From the NCBI GenBank assembly GCA_902827015.1, contig CADEGZ010000009.1, positions 1-33,773 of the forward strand: a stretch of 33,773 bases of DNA, given 5' to 3'. Below, piece by piece: positions 15,701 to 23,751 of this stretch. The notes beneath the pieces are model-generated. The model saw only the letters and a list, made by a program, of their open reading frames with translations, was not told the DNA's origin and ran no database searches. The stretch comes from an uncultured Pseudomonadota bacterium. Its GTDB lineage: Bacteria > Pseudomonadota > Gammaproteobacteria > UBA6186 > Azoamicaceae. Every line of letters starts with the position of its first letter. The first letter of the stretch is position 1. The position numbers and the translations under genes were made by a program.

Positions 15701-16219
15701 TTTCATTTATACATGGAATTATTGGAGCAAGCTGTTGATACTTTAAAAAAAGGAGATAAATGCGAACTTGAGTTATCTTTTAAAAAAGGAGTGGAAATCG
15801 ATTTACAAATTCCAGCATTAATTCCAGAATCTTATGTGCCAGATGTACATACTCGTTTAATTTTATATAAACGTATTGCCAGCACTAACCAAGATGAAGC
15901 ACTTGAAGATTTGTTGGTGGAAATGACCGATCGATTTGGTTTGTTGCCACTACAAACGCAAAATTTATTTAAAATGGCACGTTTGAAATCACAAGCAGAA
16001 AGTTTAGGTATTTGTAAAATAGAGGTAAATGCCAAAAGTGGGCGTTTTGAATTTATTTTAAACCCTAAAATTGATCCCGCTAAAATTATTGATCTGATTC
16101 AAAAAAGTCCCACAACTTATAGTTTGGAAGGGCCTCAAAAACTTCGTTTTCGTTTAGATGGCTCTGATCCCAAAGCGAGAATAGAAAAAGTTTCTGAATT
16201 AATGAAATTTTTAAGATAA
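12758..16219 (+). CDS. mfd: Transcription-repair coupling factor Mfd
   Basis: Mfd removes RNA polymerase stalled at DNA lesions and recruits UvrA. The 1153 residues match full-length E. coli Mfd (1148). An N-terminal UvrB-like module includes FFPDWETLPYDTFSPHQD (about residues 80-100). The RNAP-interaction CarD-like domain starts around residue 490 (VVHIEHGVGRYLGL). The translocase has Walker A GDVGFGKT (about 637-644), DEEH (about 739), LTATPIPRT and LHQLRGRVGRS, and a C-terminal domain follows. The reading frame is intact. Two close ATG codons (12758 and 12767) are possible starts, neither with a clear Shine-Dalgarno. Its neighbour on the right is cdd on the opposite strand. Confidence 0.97.
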   Translation: MPPMLLSRNSLLKLPKNPATRQIFGGLLGSSSALLLANMAFQFTGFMLILVPDPLSASSLERELKFFLKNYHDDFPILFFPDWETLPYDTFSPHQDIVSERLTTLYRLPDCSRGILIVPISTLMHRICPKEYLLKNTVWLKQGQELHLTSMQKRLHEAGYRMVGEVLEHGEFAVRGSILDLFPMGCEKPYRIDLFDNEIDSIRTFEAETQRSLEKIGEIRLLPAREFPMTSDAIADFRTRFRSKFEGNPTQCSVYLDVSDGNVSPGLEYYLPLFFENMSHLFEYLPENSLMVQFGNIEHSAQEFWDQVKERHEQYRHDRLRPIVDPKTLFLQPNEILSYIKNFPKVQLAKDIVPEKQGSQNFLVSPLPPLFIEAREEDPLKRLLVFLAEFKGRVLFCAESAGRREILKELLIPSGCRPIEVEDWYQFLQSDIQCGIVIAPLEEGSILEGTIAIITEAELLGKRVMQRRLRKSRKQIFDIQIQSLAELTIGAPVVHIEHGVGRYLGLTKLALSEQEAEFVTLEYAGGDKLYVPVASLHLISRYSGVDLEHAPIHRLGTDQWQRAKRKAIEQARDVAAELLEVYAKRALKKGVAFPKPDQHYEVFCAEFPFEETPDQERAIEQVVQDLVSERPMDRVVCGDVGFGKTEVALRATFLVVQAGKQVAVLVPTTLLAEQHFQTFSDRFSNFPIRVEVLSRFRTPQEQKTICKKVEEGKVDILIGTHKILQDNIRFKSLGLLIIDEEHRFGVRQKEAFKALRAEIDILTLTATPIPRTLNMAMSGLRDLSIIATPPARRLSVKTFVYERNPSLICEAILRELHRGGQVYFLHNTVETIEREAEELERLIPTARIAVAHGQMRERELEQVMSDFYHRRYNVLVCTTIIETGIDIPTANTIIIDRADKFGLAQLHQLRGRVGRSHHQAYAFCFIPPKVKITSDAIKRLEVIASMEELGAGFTLATHDLEIRGAGELLGESQSGNIQSIGFHLYMELLEQAVDTLKKGDKCELELSFKKGVEIDLQIPALIPESYVPDVHTRLILYKRIASTNQDEALEDLLVEMTDRFGLLPLQTQNLFKMARLKSQAESLGICKIEVNAKSGRFEFILNPKIDPAKIIDLIQKSPTTYSLEGPQKLRFRLDGSDPKARIEKVSELMKFLR

Positions 16220-16235
16220 TAAGCCCTAGGTACAG

Positions 16236-16254
16236 CCAATTTAAGGATAATTGG
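16236..16254. terminator. Weak hairpin between convergent mfd and cdd
   Basis: A 6-bp perfect stem, CCAATT (16236-16241) with AATTGG (16249-16254), encloses a 7-nt loop. It lies 17 bp after the mfd stop. There is no proper T run in either direction, so termination is only suggested by position. Confidence 0.25.
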
Positions 16255-16330
16255 GTATATTTATATGCTAGGCACCCATTTTGCACAAGAATTTGTATTA
16301 TAATGCATGCATGATTCGTTTGGGAGCACT

Positions 16331-16695
16331 TTATTGCAAATTGTCCGGGCCAAATCCATGTGGCAGTAATTCGAAAAGAGCTTTTCATAGAGAATTTCAC
16401 CTTTATCATTAGCAACGATTACTAATAATTTTGGATTAAATTCGTTCATAACTTGTCGACAGGTTCCACAAGAGAATCCACCATCTTTGGTAACAACTGC
16501 TAACATAACGAAATCCTTTTCACCTTCAGTAACTACTTTAAAAATAGTATTACGTTCCGCACAAGAAGAAAGTCCATAGGAAGCATTTTCTATATTACTA
16601 CCAGAAAAAACTTTACCAGATTTTGCTAAAATAACAGAACCAACTCTAGCTTCTAATGCTGCTTGTACTAAGGTGCGCTTTAATTTTTCATCCAT
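16331..16695 (-). pseudogene. cdd: Cytidine deaminase, frameshifted and internally deleted
   Basis: Cdd deaminates cytidine to uridine in pyrimidine salvage. The active-site motifs are present: NIENASYGLSSCAERN (zinc Cys and catalytic Glu) and CGTCRQ (zinc Cys residues; the usual preceding Pro is Ser). Two lesions are visible. Between ALEAR and VG, the AYAPYSxF substrate loop of about 10 residues is missing in frame. Near the 3' end the family's closing LLPHGFGPDNLQ is encoded in another frame and ends at 16331; one base appears lost from the A run at about 16382-16385. The uncorrected frame runs on to 16261 with an unrelated tail. The start is ATG 16695 with GGAGG 8 nt upstream. The deletion, if real, should abolish substrate binding. 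Confidence 0.8.
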
Positions 16696-16752
16696 TTTTG
16701 GTTCCTCCAAGTTCTTTTTAGTGGCTGAAAAAGAAGGGGTTACTATGTAAAG

Positions 16753-16815
16753 TTAAGGGCAGTTTAAAAGAATGCTAAAGATGATAAATAGTTTACAATT
16801 AGCCTTCGCTTTCAT
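16753..16815 (-). CDS. Possible 20-residue hydrophobic peptide or leader ORF
   Basis: The ATG at 16815 has an excellent AAGGAG 6 nt upstream (16822-16827). It opens a 20-codon frame with a basic start and hydrophobic core (MKAKANCKLFIIFSILLNCP), ending 57 bp before the cdd start on the same strand. Such a peptide could be a leader peptide or a small membrane peptide, or the remnant of a longer gene's signal sequence. The strength of the RBS is the main evidence. Confidence 0.3.
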   Translation of the reverse strand: MKAKANCKLFIIFSILLNCP

Positions 16816-16920
16816 TCTAAACTCCTTATTTATTTTTTTAACCTTGAAATTTTAATAATAAGCTAGATATTTTCTAAGTTATTTAATTAATATTGATCCT
16901 TATCATTCTCCAAAAATATT

Positions 16921-17976
16921 TTAAAAATTATCTGGTTTAGTGACTGGATCTGGCTTTTTATCAACAGGTGGCGTTGTGGCTTCTTGTTCTTTAGCTTCTT
17001 GAGGATCAGTTACTTGCTTTCTCAGTTGTTTATCAGATTTTTTCTTTTTTATTTCAATATGGGCACTACTTAAGTGTTCAGCCAAACGCTTTAAGGCCGA
17101 GATTTTTTTCTTTTTCTTTTTTTTGGGCAAAGGAATTTCTTCTAGTAGAGTAGGGCCTAAAGATTTAATGCCAACTTCATCATGACTTATTAAACCTTCT
17201 CGATTCCAAGGGAGTTTTCTATACATTGCGTAATCGGCAAATTCAACAAAAGGATATTTAATTATTTCAAAATAAGGAGAATAATCAAAATCTCTTGGTG
17301 TATAAAGTTTTGGGTTACGTGCGATTAGTTCAATTCCTTGTTCCGCATTTTTTTTTACTAAAGGTAAAATTGGAAATTCAACAGAAGTAAATGCTTCTGC
17401 TATCATAGAAGAGCAAACCGCTTTAGTGTTCTCTCCAGCATTGTGTTCAAACAATTTAGAACGGTAATGCCTTGGTAAAATGGTCCACGGTAGTAGAAAT
17501 CGGGCAAGATCAAGAATTTGTCCAACATCATATTGAGCACCAAGTGTATGTATGGCATAAGCAATAACACTTTGGGCATCTTTGCGTGATATTCCTCTAG
17601 GGCGACAAAGGCGAATATGATCTTTATTGTAATTTGAGAGGTTATTCACAACTGTACCTTGGCCCATAATACCTTCAATAATTAATTGCGTATCGGGTGA
17701 GCCTTGAAAATGTGCTGCCAAAAGATTACGTAATTTGGGATCCTCAATGTCATGAATACGACCAATATAAAGAGCGGCGTGGGACCAAGAACTTTGAGTA
17801 ATAGATCGAATAATGTCGCTTACACGGCTGCGACCTTCAATCAATAGGATGTCACAAGGCCTTACTTCGTAACAAATACGTTCGAAGTCGCATAAAGGAA
17901 CCCCATCGTATGGCCGTTCTGAAATTAGCCAACGTATAAATGTACCTGAAATCCAATATGAAAGTTTAGAAAACAT
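16921..17976 (-). CDS. YiiX/YebB-like permuted papain-fold hydrolase with poly-Lys tail
   Basis: The 351-residue protein carries features of the YiiX/YebB permuted NlpC/P60-papain family: CDILLIEG followed by SSWSHAALYIG (catalytic His), a mid-domain IIEGIMGQGTVV, and CSSMIAEAF (catalytic Cys). Family members are cysteine amidases or lipid-acting hydrolases. A hydrophobic N-terminal patch (WISGTFIRWLI) may associate with membrane. After about residue 270 the protein continues as a Lys-rich low-complexity tail with a run of seven Lys residues and ends Pro/Asp-rich. I chose ATG 17976 because AAAGGG is 8 nt upstream; an in-frame ATG 39 nt earlier has none. It lies downstream of rmuC on the same strand. 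Substrate unknown. Confidence 0.72.
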   Translation of the reverse strand: MFSKLSYWISGTFIRWLISERPYDGVPLCDFERICYEVRPCDILLIEGRSRVSDIIRSITQSSWSHAALYIGRIHDIEDPKLRNLLAAHFQGSPDTQLIIEGIMGQGTVVNNLSNYNKDHIRLCRPRGISRKDAQSVIAYAIHTLGAQYDVGQILDLARFLLPWTILPRHYRSKLFEHNAGENTKAVCSSMIAEAFTSVEFPILPLVKKNAEQGIELIARNPKLYTPRDFDYSPYFEIIKYPFVEFADYAMYRKLPWNREGLISHDEVGIKSLGPTLLEEIPLPKKKKKKKISALKRLAEHLSSAHIEIKKKKSDKQLRKQVTDPQEAKEQEATTPPVDKKPDPVTKPDNF

Positions 17977-18039
17977 GAGATTGGCCCTTTCCTCTTGTTT
18001 TAAATTTAGTGACATTGTCTATCACACGGCATTTTATTC

Positions 18040-19127
18040 TTAGGATAAACCGACTTGTAGACGCACTCGTTCAACTTGGCCAACAAGGGAAGTAATCTTT
18101 TTAGCAGAAGTATGAACTTGTTGTACATCTTGATGTGCTTGGTTAATGTGTTTGGCAAGATTATCCATGCGTAACTCAAAACGGTTAAAATCCTCCGCTA
18201 AAAGCGTAGGTGTTCTTGGATAACATGGATATGTTGTCTGGTCGCAATGTCTTTTAAGATTGCTTTTGCGGTGGTTAAAACTGCCATTAGAGTGGTAGGG
18301 GAGGTAAGCCAAACATTTGAGCGATGTGAAAATTCTACAATATCTGGAAAATGAGCATGGATTTCTGCAAAAACCGCTTCTGCGGGTATAAAAAGCACCG
18401 CACCATCGGAAGTCTCATTTGGCAAGATATATTTACTTGCAATGTCATTAATATGTTTTTTAATATCTTGCTTGAAAGTTTGATGAGCCTTTTTCCGTTC
18501 CATTTCTGATGTATTATAATCTGTCATTATCTGGAAATTTTCTAAAGGAAATTTTGAATCAATAACAATATTTCCTGTGGGTGCAGGCAAGAACAAAATG
18601 CAATCGGCACGCAACCCATTACTGAGTGTATGTTGAAAGGCATAGTTATCAGGTGCTAGCATATTTTGCACTAAATTTTTAAGTTGGACCTCGCCAAAGG
18701 CGCCTCTTGAACGTTTATCGACTAAAATCTCTTTTAAACTTACTACGTTAGAGGAAAGTTCGGTTAGCTTTTTTTGCGCATCGTCGATTAAAGCAAGTCT
18801 TTTAACAATATCAGTAAAAGTTGCGGTTGTTTTCTCAAAGCCTTCACTTAAACGTTTTTCAACTCTAAAATTAATTTCTTTTAGTTGTTCATGTATAAGA
18901 TTTTGTAAGGTGGTGGATTCTCTAGATTGTTGTAATAAGTTTTCGCTTAAACGTCGCTCTAATGTGTGCGTTAATTCAGCCAAGCGATCAATCAGATTTT
19001 CTTTTAAAGACTGTTGATGCCGAACATTAAATTGATTATGCCAAAAAAGCGCTATACCCTGTAAAATTATAAAGAACATCCCTATAATGATGAAGCTCAA
19101 TGTTTCAACAGATATTTGCGATAACAT
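18040..19127 (-). pseudogene. rmuC: RmuC-like protein, interrupted by a frameshift
   Basis: RmuC is a membrane-anchored, coiled-coil, nuclease-fold protein that limits recombination at inverted repeats. An N-terminal TM segment (about residues 10-28) is followed by a coiled coil (about 40-135) and the conserved domain (SRGAFGEVQLKNLV, IVIDSKFPLENF, FIPAEAVFAEI, TSPTTLMAVLTTAKAILKD). The first frame stops at 18198 just after IQEHL. The conserved continuation LLAEDFNRFELRMDNLAKHI is in another frame and runs to 18040. One base missing at about 18205-18206 (CTA-CG-CTTTTA) explains this, and restoring it gives about 362 residues. Either a recent mutation or a sequencing error. Only the last 50 or so residues are affected, so partial activity is possible. 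Confidence 0.85.
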
Positions 19128-19200
19128 TTCCTACTTTTCCTTGATGGAGATAGAAAAAGATTAAATGATATACCAAACCCACGGATTTTTAAATTAAGAA

Positions 19201-20088
19201 TTAAATTAACAACGATCTTAAATCGTTCCCTTGACTTTCTATCTGTAAGCGCAAGATCCTTAAGGCTTCTGTTTGTAGTTGACGGACTCTTTCGCGAGTA
19301 AGTCCTATCTCGCTACCTGTTTCATCTAAAGTCATCTGATCGAAACCATTTAGACCAAAACGGCGTTCTACCACAGCCCGCTGTTTAATGGTTAAAAGAG
19401 ATAGCCATCTTTCTAAATTTTGTTGGAGTTTTGCCTGACTAAGGTAGTCTAATGGGTCATTTCGTTCATTGCTCAGGGTATCTAGGAGGGGTTTATTGAT
19501 TTCTTCTGAAATAGGCATATCAATAGAAACAACGCGTTCATTAAGAGCAAGCGTTTTTTCAACTTCTTCAGAAGTTTTGCCCCATACCTCAGCGATTTCT
19601 TCTGCAGTAGGTTCATGATCAAGACATTTTGCAAGCATTCGGCTGGTTTTTAAACATCTATTTAGCTTTTTGACCATGTGGACAGGAAGACGAATGGTGC
19701 GTGTCTGGCTCATAATGGCGCGTTCAATGGTTTGTTGGATCCACCAAGCGCTGTAAGTGGAGAATCGAAAGCCTCGTTCTGGATCAAATTTTTCAACAGC
19801 ACGCATTAAACCAATATTTCCTTCTTCAATAAGATCAAGAATTGCCATGCCGCTTCTTAAATAGCGTCTTGCAATTTTAACAACCAAGCGTAAATTGCTT
19901 TCTATCATTTTTTTTCTTGCGCTTTCATCTCCTTGTTTGGCAAGACGACCATAATAAACTTCTTCTTCTTTAGTTAGTAAAGGTGGGATACCAATTTCTT
20001 TAAGGTAAATATCCGTGGGATCTTTAACGGTTGTAGCATCACGCTCTTCATCTTTATTATCAAAATAGGAATTATTGAAATTGTACAT
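19201..20088 (-). CDS. rpoS: RNA polymerase sigma factor RpoS
   Basis: This sigma-70 family protein is of the stationary-phase RpoS type. Region 1.2 (DIYLKEIG) and region 2 ([56 protein letters not shown]) are followed by the RpoS-like [15 protein letters not shown]. Region 3 is present, and region 4 has the helix-turn-helix [15 protein letters not shown]. The length, about 295 residues from ATG 20088, fits RpoS. A GGATGG Shine-Dalgarno lies 6 nt upstream; ten extra in-frame codons upstream are less likely. The usual nlpD-rpoS neighbourhood is absent; rmuC and the YiiX-like gene follow. In Legionella and Coxiella, RpoS links growth phase to the infection cycle. Confidence 0.92.
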   Translation of the reverse strand: MYNFNNSYFDNKDEERDATTVKDPTDIYLKEIGIPPLLTKEEEVYYGRLAKQGDESARKKMIESNLRLVVKIARRYLRSGMAILDLIEEGNIGLMRAVEKFDPERGFRFSTYSAWWIQQTIERAIMSQTRTIRLPVHMVKKLNRCLKTSRMLAKCLDHEPTAEEIAEVWGKTSEEVEKTLALNERVVSIDMPISEEINKPLLDTLSNERNDPLDYLSQAKLQQNLERWLSLLTIKQRAVVERRFGLNGFDQMTLDETGSEIGLTRERVRQLQTEALRILRLQIESQGNDLRSLLI

Positions 20089-20224
20089 AACAAGCCATCC
20101 GATACTTTCTATATACACTGTCGGCGCTTTTGTTTTGGATCTTTAAATAATGTTTTTGTAAAAATCGTGTAATTACTACAAATTTGGTTCTTAAAATGGA
20201 GAATTGCTCAGTTTAAAGGAGGTT

Positions 20225-20271
20225 AACCCTAAGGCCCACAAAAATCGCAGAATACTTATCTTTCCAACTAC
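20225..20271. repeat. Dispersed ~47-bp repeat, copy A
   Basis: This stretch, from AACCCTAAG to TCCAACTAC, is nearly the same as 32100-32146, with a handful of substitutions and one compensating indel. The longest shared block is GAATACTTATCT. It lies between rpoS and the divergent lipoprotein gene, in otherwise unremarkable intergenic DNA, and no recombinase remnant is next to it. It could be a recombinase site or a dispersed palindrome-free repeat. Confidence 0.6.
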
Positions 20272-20348
20272 TTGAAAAGAAAATATAGTTATTGGACAAT
20301 GCCACAAGCCTTACTTCATTAAAACTTTGTGTAATCAGGAATGGTATA

Positions 20349-20939
20349 GTGTCAATTATTGTAATGATTAAGACTATGGCTCGCCTTCTTAAAGGTTCAA
20401 TTGCGTTAGCTACATTTTTATTAAGCGCTTGTGTTCAACCAAAATATGCCAATGTTACTATGAAACCTGACGAAATTATTAATAATAAAATGGGTATGGT
20501 AATGGCAAAGGTTAACATTCCCTATAGAGATCTTTTTAATAGGCAGGGAAATTATAACGGCTATGCCGAGCTTGGCAATCTTGAAAATGAAGGTAAAGAG
20601 AAAATTTATTTGGTGGATGGTAGTTCTTACGTAAATTCTGCTACAATGATTAGGCCGGGTACCTATTCTATTCTATCTTTAGGATGGAATGATGGTTTAT
20701 ATGTATATGAAATCAAATTTCGTCCTCGTAAACTTCAGCTTGATATTCTTCCAGGGAACTGTTTCTATTTAGGCGATTTTTCAATTACTAGGAAAAATGA
20801 TCGCGATTTAATCTTGATAAAAAATAATATTTCTGCGGCAACCGATAGCATCCAAAATAGTAAATTAAATCCACTCGCTAAAAAACTGCAATTTTTTACC
20901 CCAATACAGGGCGATACCATAACCGTACTACATCATTAG
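20349..20939 (+). CDS. Putative lipoprotein, first of a tandem paralogous pair
   Basis: A lipoprotein signal is clear: a basic then hydrophobic N terminus ending in the lipobox LLSAC, followed by VQPKYANV. The mature part of about 170 residues is beta-rich with no family recognised. The GTG at 20349 has AGGA 8 nt upstream; in-frame ATGs at 20364 and 20376 would also keep the signal. The core IRPGTYSILSL ... DILPGNCFYLGDF corresponds to IDPGIYYISYV ... EVKAGDIAFLGVL in the next protein, so the two are diverged tandem duplicates. Probably an outer-membrane or periplasmic lipoprotein handled by the Lol system encoded next door. Confidence 0.75.
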   Translation: MSIIVMIKTMARLLKGSIALATFLLSACVQPKYANVTMKPDEIINNKMGMVMAKVNIPYRDLFNRQGNYNGYAELGNLENEGKEKIYLVDGSSYVNSATMIRPGTYSILSLGWNDGLYVYEIKFRPRKLQLDILPGNCFYLGDFSITRKNDRDLILIKNNISAATDSIQNSKLNPLAKKLQFFTPIQGDTITVLHH

Positions 20940-20957
20940 TGTTAAAGGAAAATTTAA

Positions 20958-21596
20958 ATGGTATATCTAAATAAAATGCAACATGGAATAACTTTCACAC
21001 TATTATCAATTTTATGCATGCTATGTGTAGGATGTAGCGGCAGTACTCTACCCAAGTATGATCCTGACAAAGGTTTAAATGATAAACATAAAGCCATCAT
21101 AAATTTAACAGTGAAAGATGATGTTGTTAGAATAGCTAAGTTTGATGAAAACTACAACAATCCTAACGTCAAACCTATAGAGCATACCATGTTTGGAACC
21201 GGACATTTAAAAAATGCATTTTATACCATAGATCCAGGCATCTATTACATTTCATATGTAAAAACTACCGTAGATAGTTATAATTATAGCACGATCTACT
21301 CTACGACCTTGCCTGGTCTAACTGCAGAAGGCAGAGTTGTATATGGGGCCTTTGAAGTGAAAGCCGGTGATATTGCATTTCTTGGTGTTTTAAATTCCTA
21401 TTTAACTTCTTCAAGAGAAAATAACGAGGCGGGACTATTTTTTGTAGAGGCAGACTTAGAATATGCAAAAAAACAAATGTTAAAATCTAAGAAATATAAA
21501 CCCCTGATAGATAAGTTACATAAAATACAGTTTTATCCCAGAAGTTCAAGAATTTATCGTGATAAAAACGGAAAGTACAAGCTATCTTATGACTAA
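20958..21596 (+). CDS. Putative lipoprotein, second of the tandem pair
   Basis: The 212-residue protein begins with a signal of about 25 residues ending in the lipobox CVGC, followed by SGSTLPKYD. AAAGGA (20944-20949) stands 8 nt before the ATG, and the gene starts 18 nt after its neighbour, so the two form an operon. The mature domain shares the spacing PG-x-Y ... AGD-x-x-x-LG with the preceding protein. The C terminus is Lys/Tyr-rich (SRIYRDKNGKYKLSYD). No known family. The following 195 bp to lolC contain no gene and no convincing terminator. Confidence 0.78.
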   Translation: MVYLNKMQHGITFTLLSILCMLCVGCSGSTLPKYDPDKGLNDKHKAIINLTVKDDVVRIAKFDENYNNPNVKPIEHTMFGTGHLKNAFYTIDPGIYYISYVKTTVDSYNYSTIYSTTLPGLTAEGRVVYGAFEVKAGDIAFLGVLNSYLTSSRENNEAGLFFVEADLEYAKKQMLKSKKYKPLIDKLHKIQFYPRSSRIYRDKNGKYKLSYD

Positions 21597-21791
21597 ACCA
21601 GAGAATGTTTACCTACGCGAGTCTTTACTAAAATTAGCAGGATCCACAGTTATTTTGACCTTAAAAACAAACGGTTAGTATTAAGCACTTCATCTGTGAA
21701 AAAATTATGCCCTTAGCACTTTAATTTTAATAGTGATAAAATAAAATTGTTTCTTATTTACAATATTTTAGGGTTAGTTTTTTAACTATAA

Positions 21792-23042
21792 ATGTTTAGA
21801 CCTTTCTATCTCTTTATTGCTTATCGTTATACGCGTATTAAACGTAAAAACCATTTTTTGTCTTTTATTTCCTTTACTTCCGTAGTTGGAATTGCTTTGG
21901 GAGTAGGGGTGTTAATTGCAGTACTTTCAGTTATGAACGGCTTTAATCATGAAATCAGAGCTCAAATGCTAAGTGGTACTCCACATATCAACGTGGGAAA
22001 AATTGGGGGAGATTTTGTTTTATGGCAACCCCTAATAAAGAAATTAAGAGCAGATCCTAAAATTATGGGGGCCGCTCCTTTTATTTTTAGTCAGGGGATG
22101 CTTTCCAATTTAGCAACAGGACAGGTTCAAGGGGTAATGATTAGGGGTATAGATCCCAAACAAATTAATGAGGTTTACCCTCTGGCAAATCATTTAAAAG
22201 CAGGCAGTCTTGAGGCTTTAAGGCCTGGAGAATTTGGCATTATCTTAGGCCGTACTCTTGCAAACAATTTTGGTGTTATGGTTGGTGATAAAGTTAGCCT
22301 AATTACGCCGGAAGCCTCGGTAACGCCGGCTGGGGTATTACCTAGGATCAAACGTTTTACAGTAGTGGGTATTTTTGAAATAGGCGATCTATACGATGAC
22401 AAACAAGTCTTTATTGATTTAAAAGATGCAGATAAGCTATTTCGTATGAAAGGTGCGATTACTGGGCTTCAATTAAAGGTTAAAGATGAATTAGATGCGC
22501 CTTGGATTGCGAAAGAAATATATCAAAAGTTAAAAGAGGAATATTGGGTGGTTGATTGGACTGAAGATTTTGGCAGTTTTTTTAAGGCATTAAAAATTCA
22601 AAAAACAGTCATGACATTTATTTTATTACTTATTATCGCAGTAGCAGCTTTTAATTTAGTGTCTAGTTTGGTAATGATGGTTGCTGATAAGCGTGCGGAT
22701 ATTGCTATTTTAAGAAATTTAGGTGCAAGCAGACGTAATATTATGGGAATTTTTATAGCACAAGGTGGGATTATTGGCCTGCTAGGGAAAATATTAGGTG
22801 TTATACTAGGATTTTTCTTAGCGCTTAATGTTACTGAATGGGCAGATAAGATCCAAGAAATTTTTAATGTCGAATTGGTTGCTAGAGATGTTTATCTGGT
22901 TGGTTTTTTACCTTCAGAAATACACGCAATAGATATAGTATTTACGGTTAGTTTAACTTTAGTGATGTGTTTAATTGCAACGATATACCCAGCTTGGCGT
23001 GCTGCAAGTATTCAACCTGCAGAGGCATTACGTTATGAATAA
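21792..23042 (+). CDS. lolC: Lipoprotein-releasing system permease (LolC/LolE/LolF type)
   Basis: With LolD this protein extracts lipoproteins from the inner membrane and passes them to LolA. The 416 residues have the family layout: TM1 at about 22-46 (FISFTSVVGIALGVGVLIAV), a long periplasmic domain with a LolA-hook region TPAGVLPRIKRF (about 177-188), then TM2-TM4 between about 272 and 405 with the coupling helix ILRNLGASRRNIMGIF. lolD overlaps its stop by 8 bp. No lolE follows: the next gene is comEC. In organisms with a single permease, a LolF homodimer does both jobs, so this may functionally be LolF. Confidence 0.92.
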   Translation: MFRPFYLFIAYRYTRIKRKNHFLSFISFTSVVGIALGVGVLIAVLSVMNGFNHEIRAQMLSGTPHINVGKIGGDFVLWQPLIKKLRADPKIMGAAPFIFSQGMLSNLATGQVQGVMIRGIDPKQINEVYPLANHLKAGSLEALRPGEFGIILGRTLANNFGVMVGDKVSLITPEASVTPAGVLPRIKRFTVVGIFEIGDLYDDKQVFIDLKDADKLFRMKGAITGLQLKVKDELDAPWIAKEIYQKLKEEYWVVDWTEDFGSFFKALKIQKTVMTFILLLIIAVAAFNLVSSLVMMVADKRADIAILRNLGASRRNIMGIFIAQGGIIGLLGKILGVILGFFLALNVTEWADKIQEIFNVELVARDVYLVGFLPSEIHAIDIVFTVSLTLVMCLIATIYPAWRAASIQPAEALRYE

Positions 23043-23727
23043 AAATATCGCCGTTTTAGAATGTCACGATATATTTAAAGAATATGTAGATGCTGGCATG
23101 CGAGTGAAAGTTTTAAATGGGATTTCTTTCTCGGTAGAAAAAGGCGAACAGATTGCCATTATGGGACGTTCAGGCTCTGGGAAAACAACGCTTTTGCAAA
23201 TGTTAGGTGGGTTAGATTTACCCACACACGGCGAAATTTGGATCGATAGTCAACCTATACAAAAAATGGGCGAGTCTCATTTGGAACGAGTTCGAAACCA
23301 ATCTTTAGGGTTTATTTATCAAATGCACCATCTTTTACCCGAATTTAGTGCTTTAGAAAATGTTGCAATGCCATTATTAATTGGCAATATTACTCCTAAA
23401 ATTGCTAAAGAACGTGCCATTGTACTTTTAGAACAAGTGGGTTTACAGGCGAGATTGCATCATCGCTCGGCTGAATTGTCTGGAGGAGAACGGCAACGTG
23501 TGGCAATTGCAAGAGCATTGGTTAATAACCCAAGTTGTATATTAGCAGATGAGCCCACTGGAAATTTAGATGATGAAAGTGCTGAGCAAGTCCTAGAAAT
23601 AATGCAAGAATTAAATCGTTCTAAAAAAACAAGTTTAGTGATTGTTACTCATGATTCTAAGCTTGCTCTCAAGATGGATAGAACGCTTATATTGCAAGGT
23701 GGTCATTTATATACCTACAGCGAATGA
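23035..23727 (+). CDS. lolD: Lipoprotein-releasing ABC transporter ATPase LolD
   Basis: The 230-residue ABC ATPase has Walker A GRSGSGKT at 44-51, a Q-loop region FIYQMHHLLPEFSALENV typical of LolD, the signature LSGGERQRVAIARAL, and Walker B ILADEPTGNLD. The ATG at 23035 lies within the lolC stop (ATGAATAA), so translation is coupled; longer in-frame versions are overlap artefacts. LolD powers lipoprotein release by its partner permease. Confidence 0.95.
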   Translation: MNKNIAVLECHDIFKEYVDAGMRVKVLNGISFSVEKGEQIAIMGRSGSGKTTLLQMLGGLDLPTHGEIWIDSQPIQKMGESHLERVRNQSLGFIYQMHHLLPEFSALENVAMPLLIGNITPKIAKERAIVLLEQVGLQARLHHRSAELSGGERQRVAIARALVNNPSCILADEPTGNLDDESAEQVLEIMQELNRSKKTSLVIVTHDSKLALKMDRTLILQGGHLYTYSE

Positions 23728-23751
23728 TTTTTAAACTCGCTTAGTTTTTTC

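Noticed and set aside
18198-18212. Programmed ribosomal frameshift in rmuC
   Set aside because: The required -1 shift at CGC-TTT has no slippery heptamer, and rmuC is not known to use frameshifting; a base deletion explains it better.
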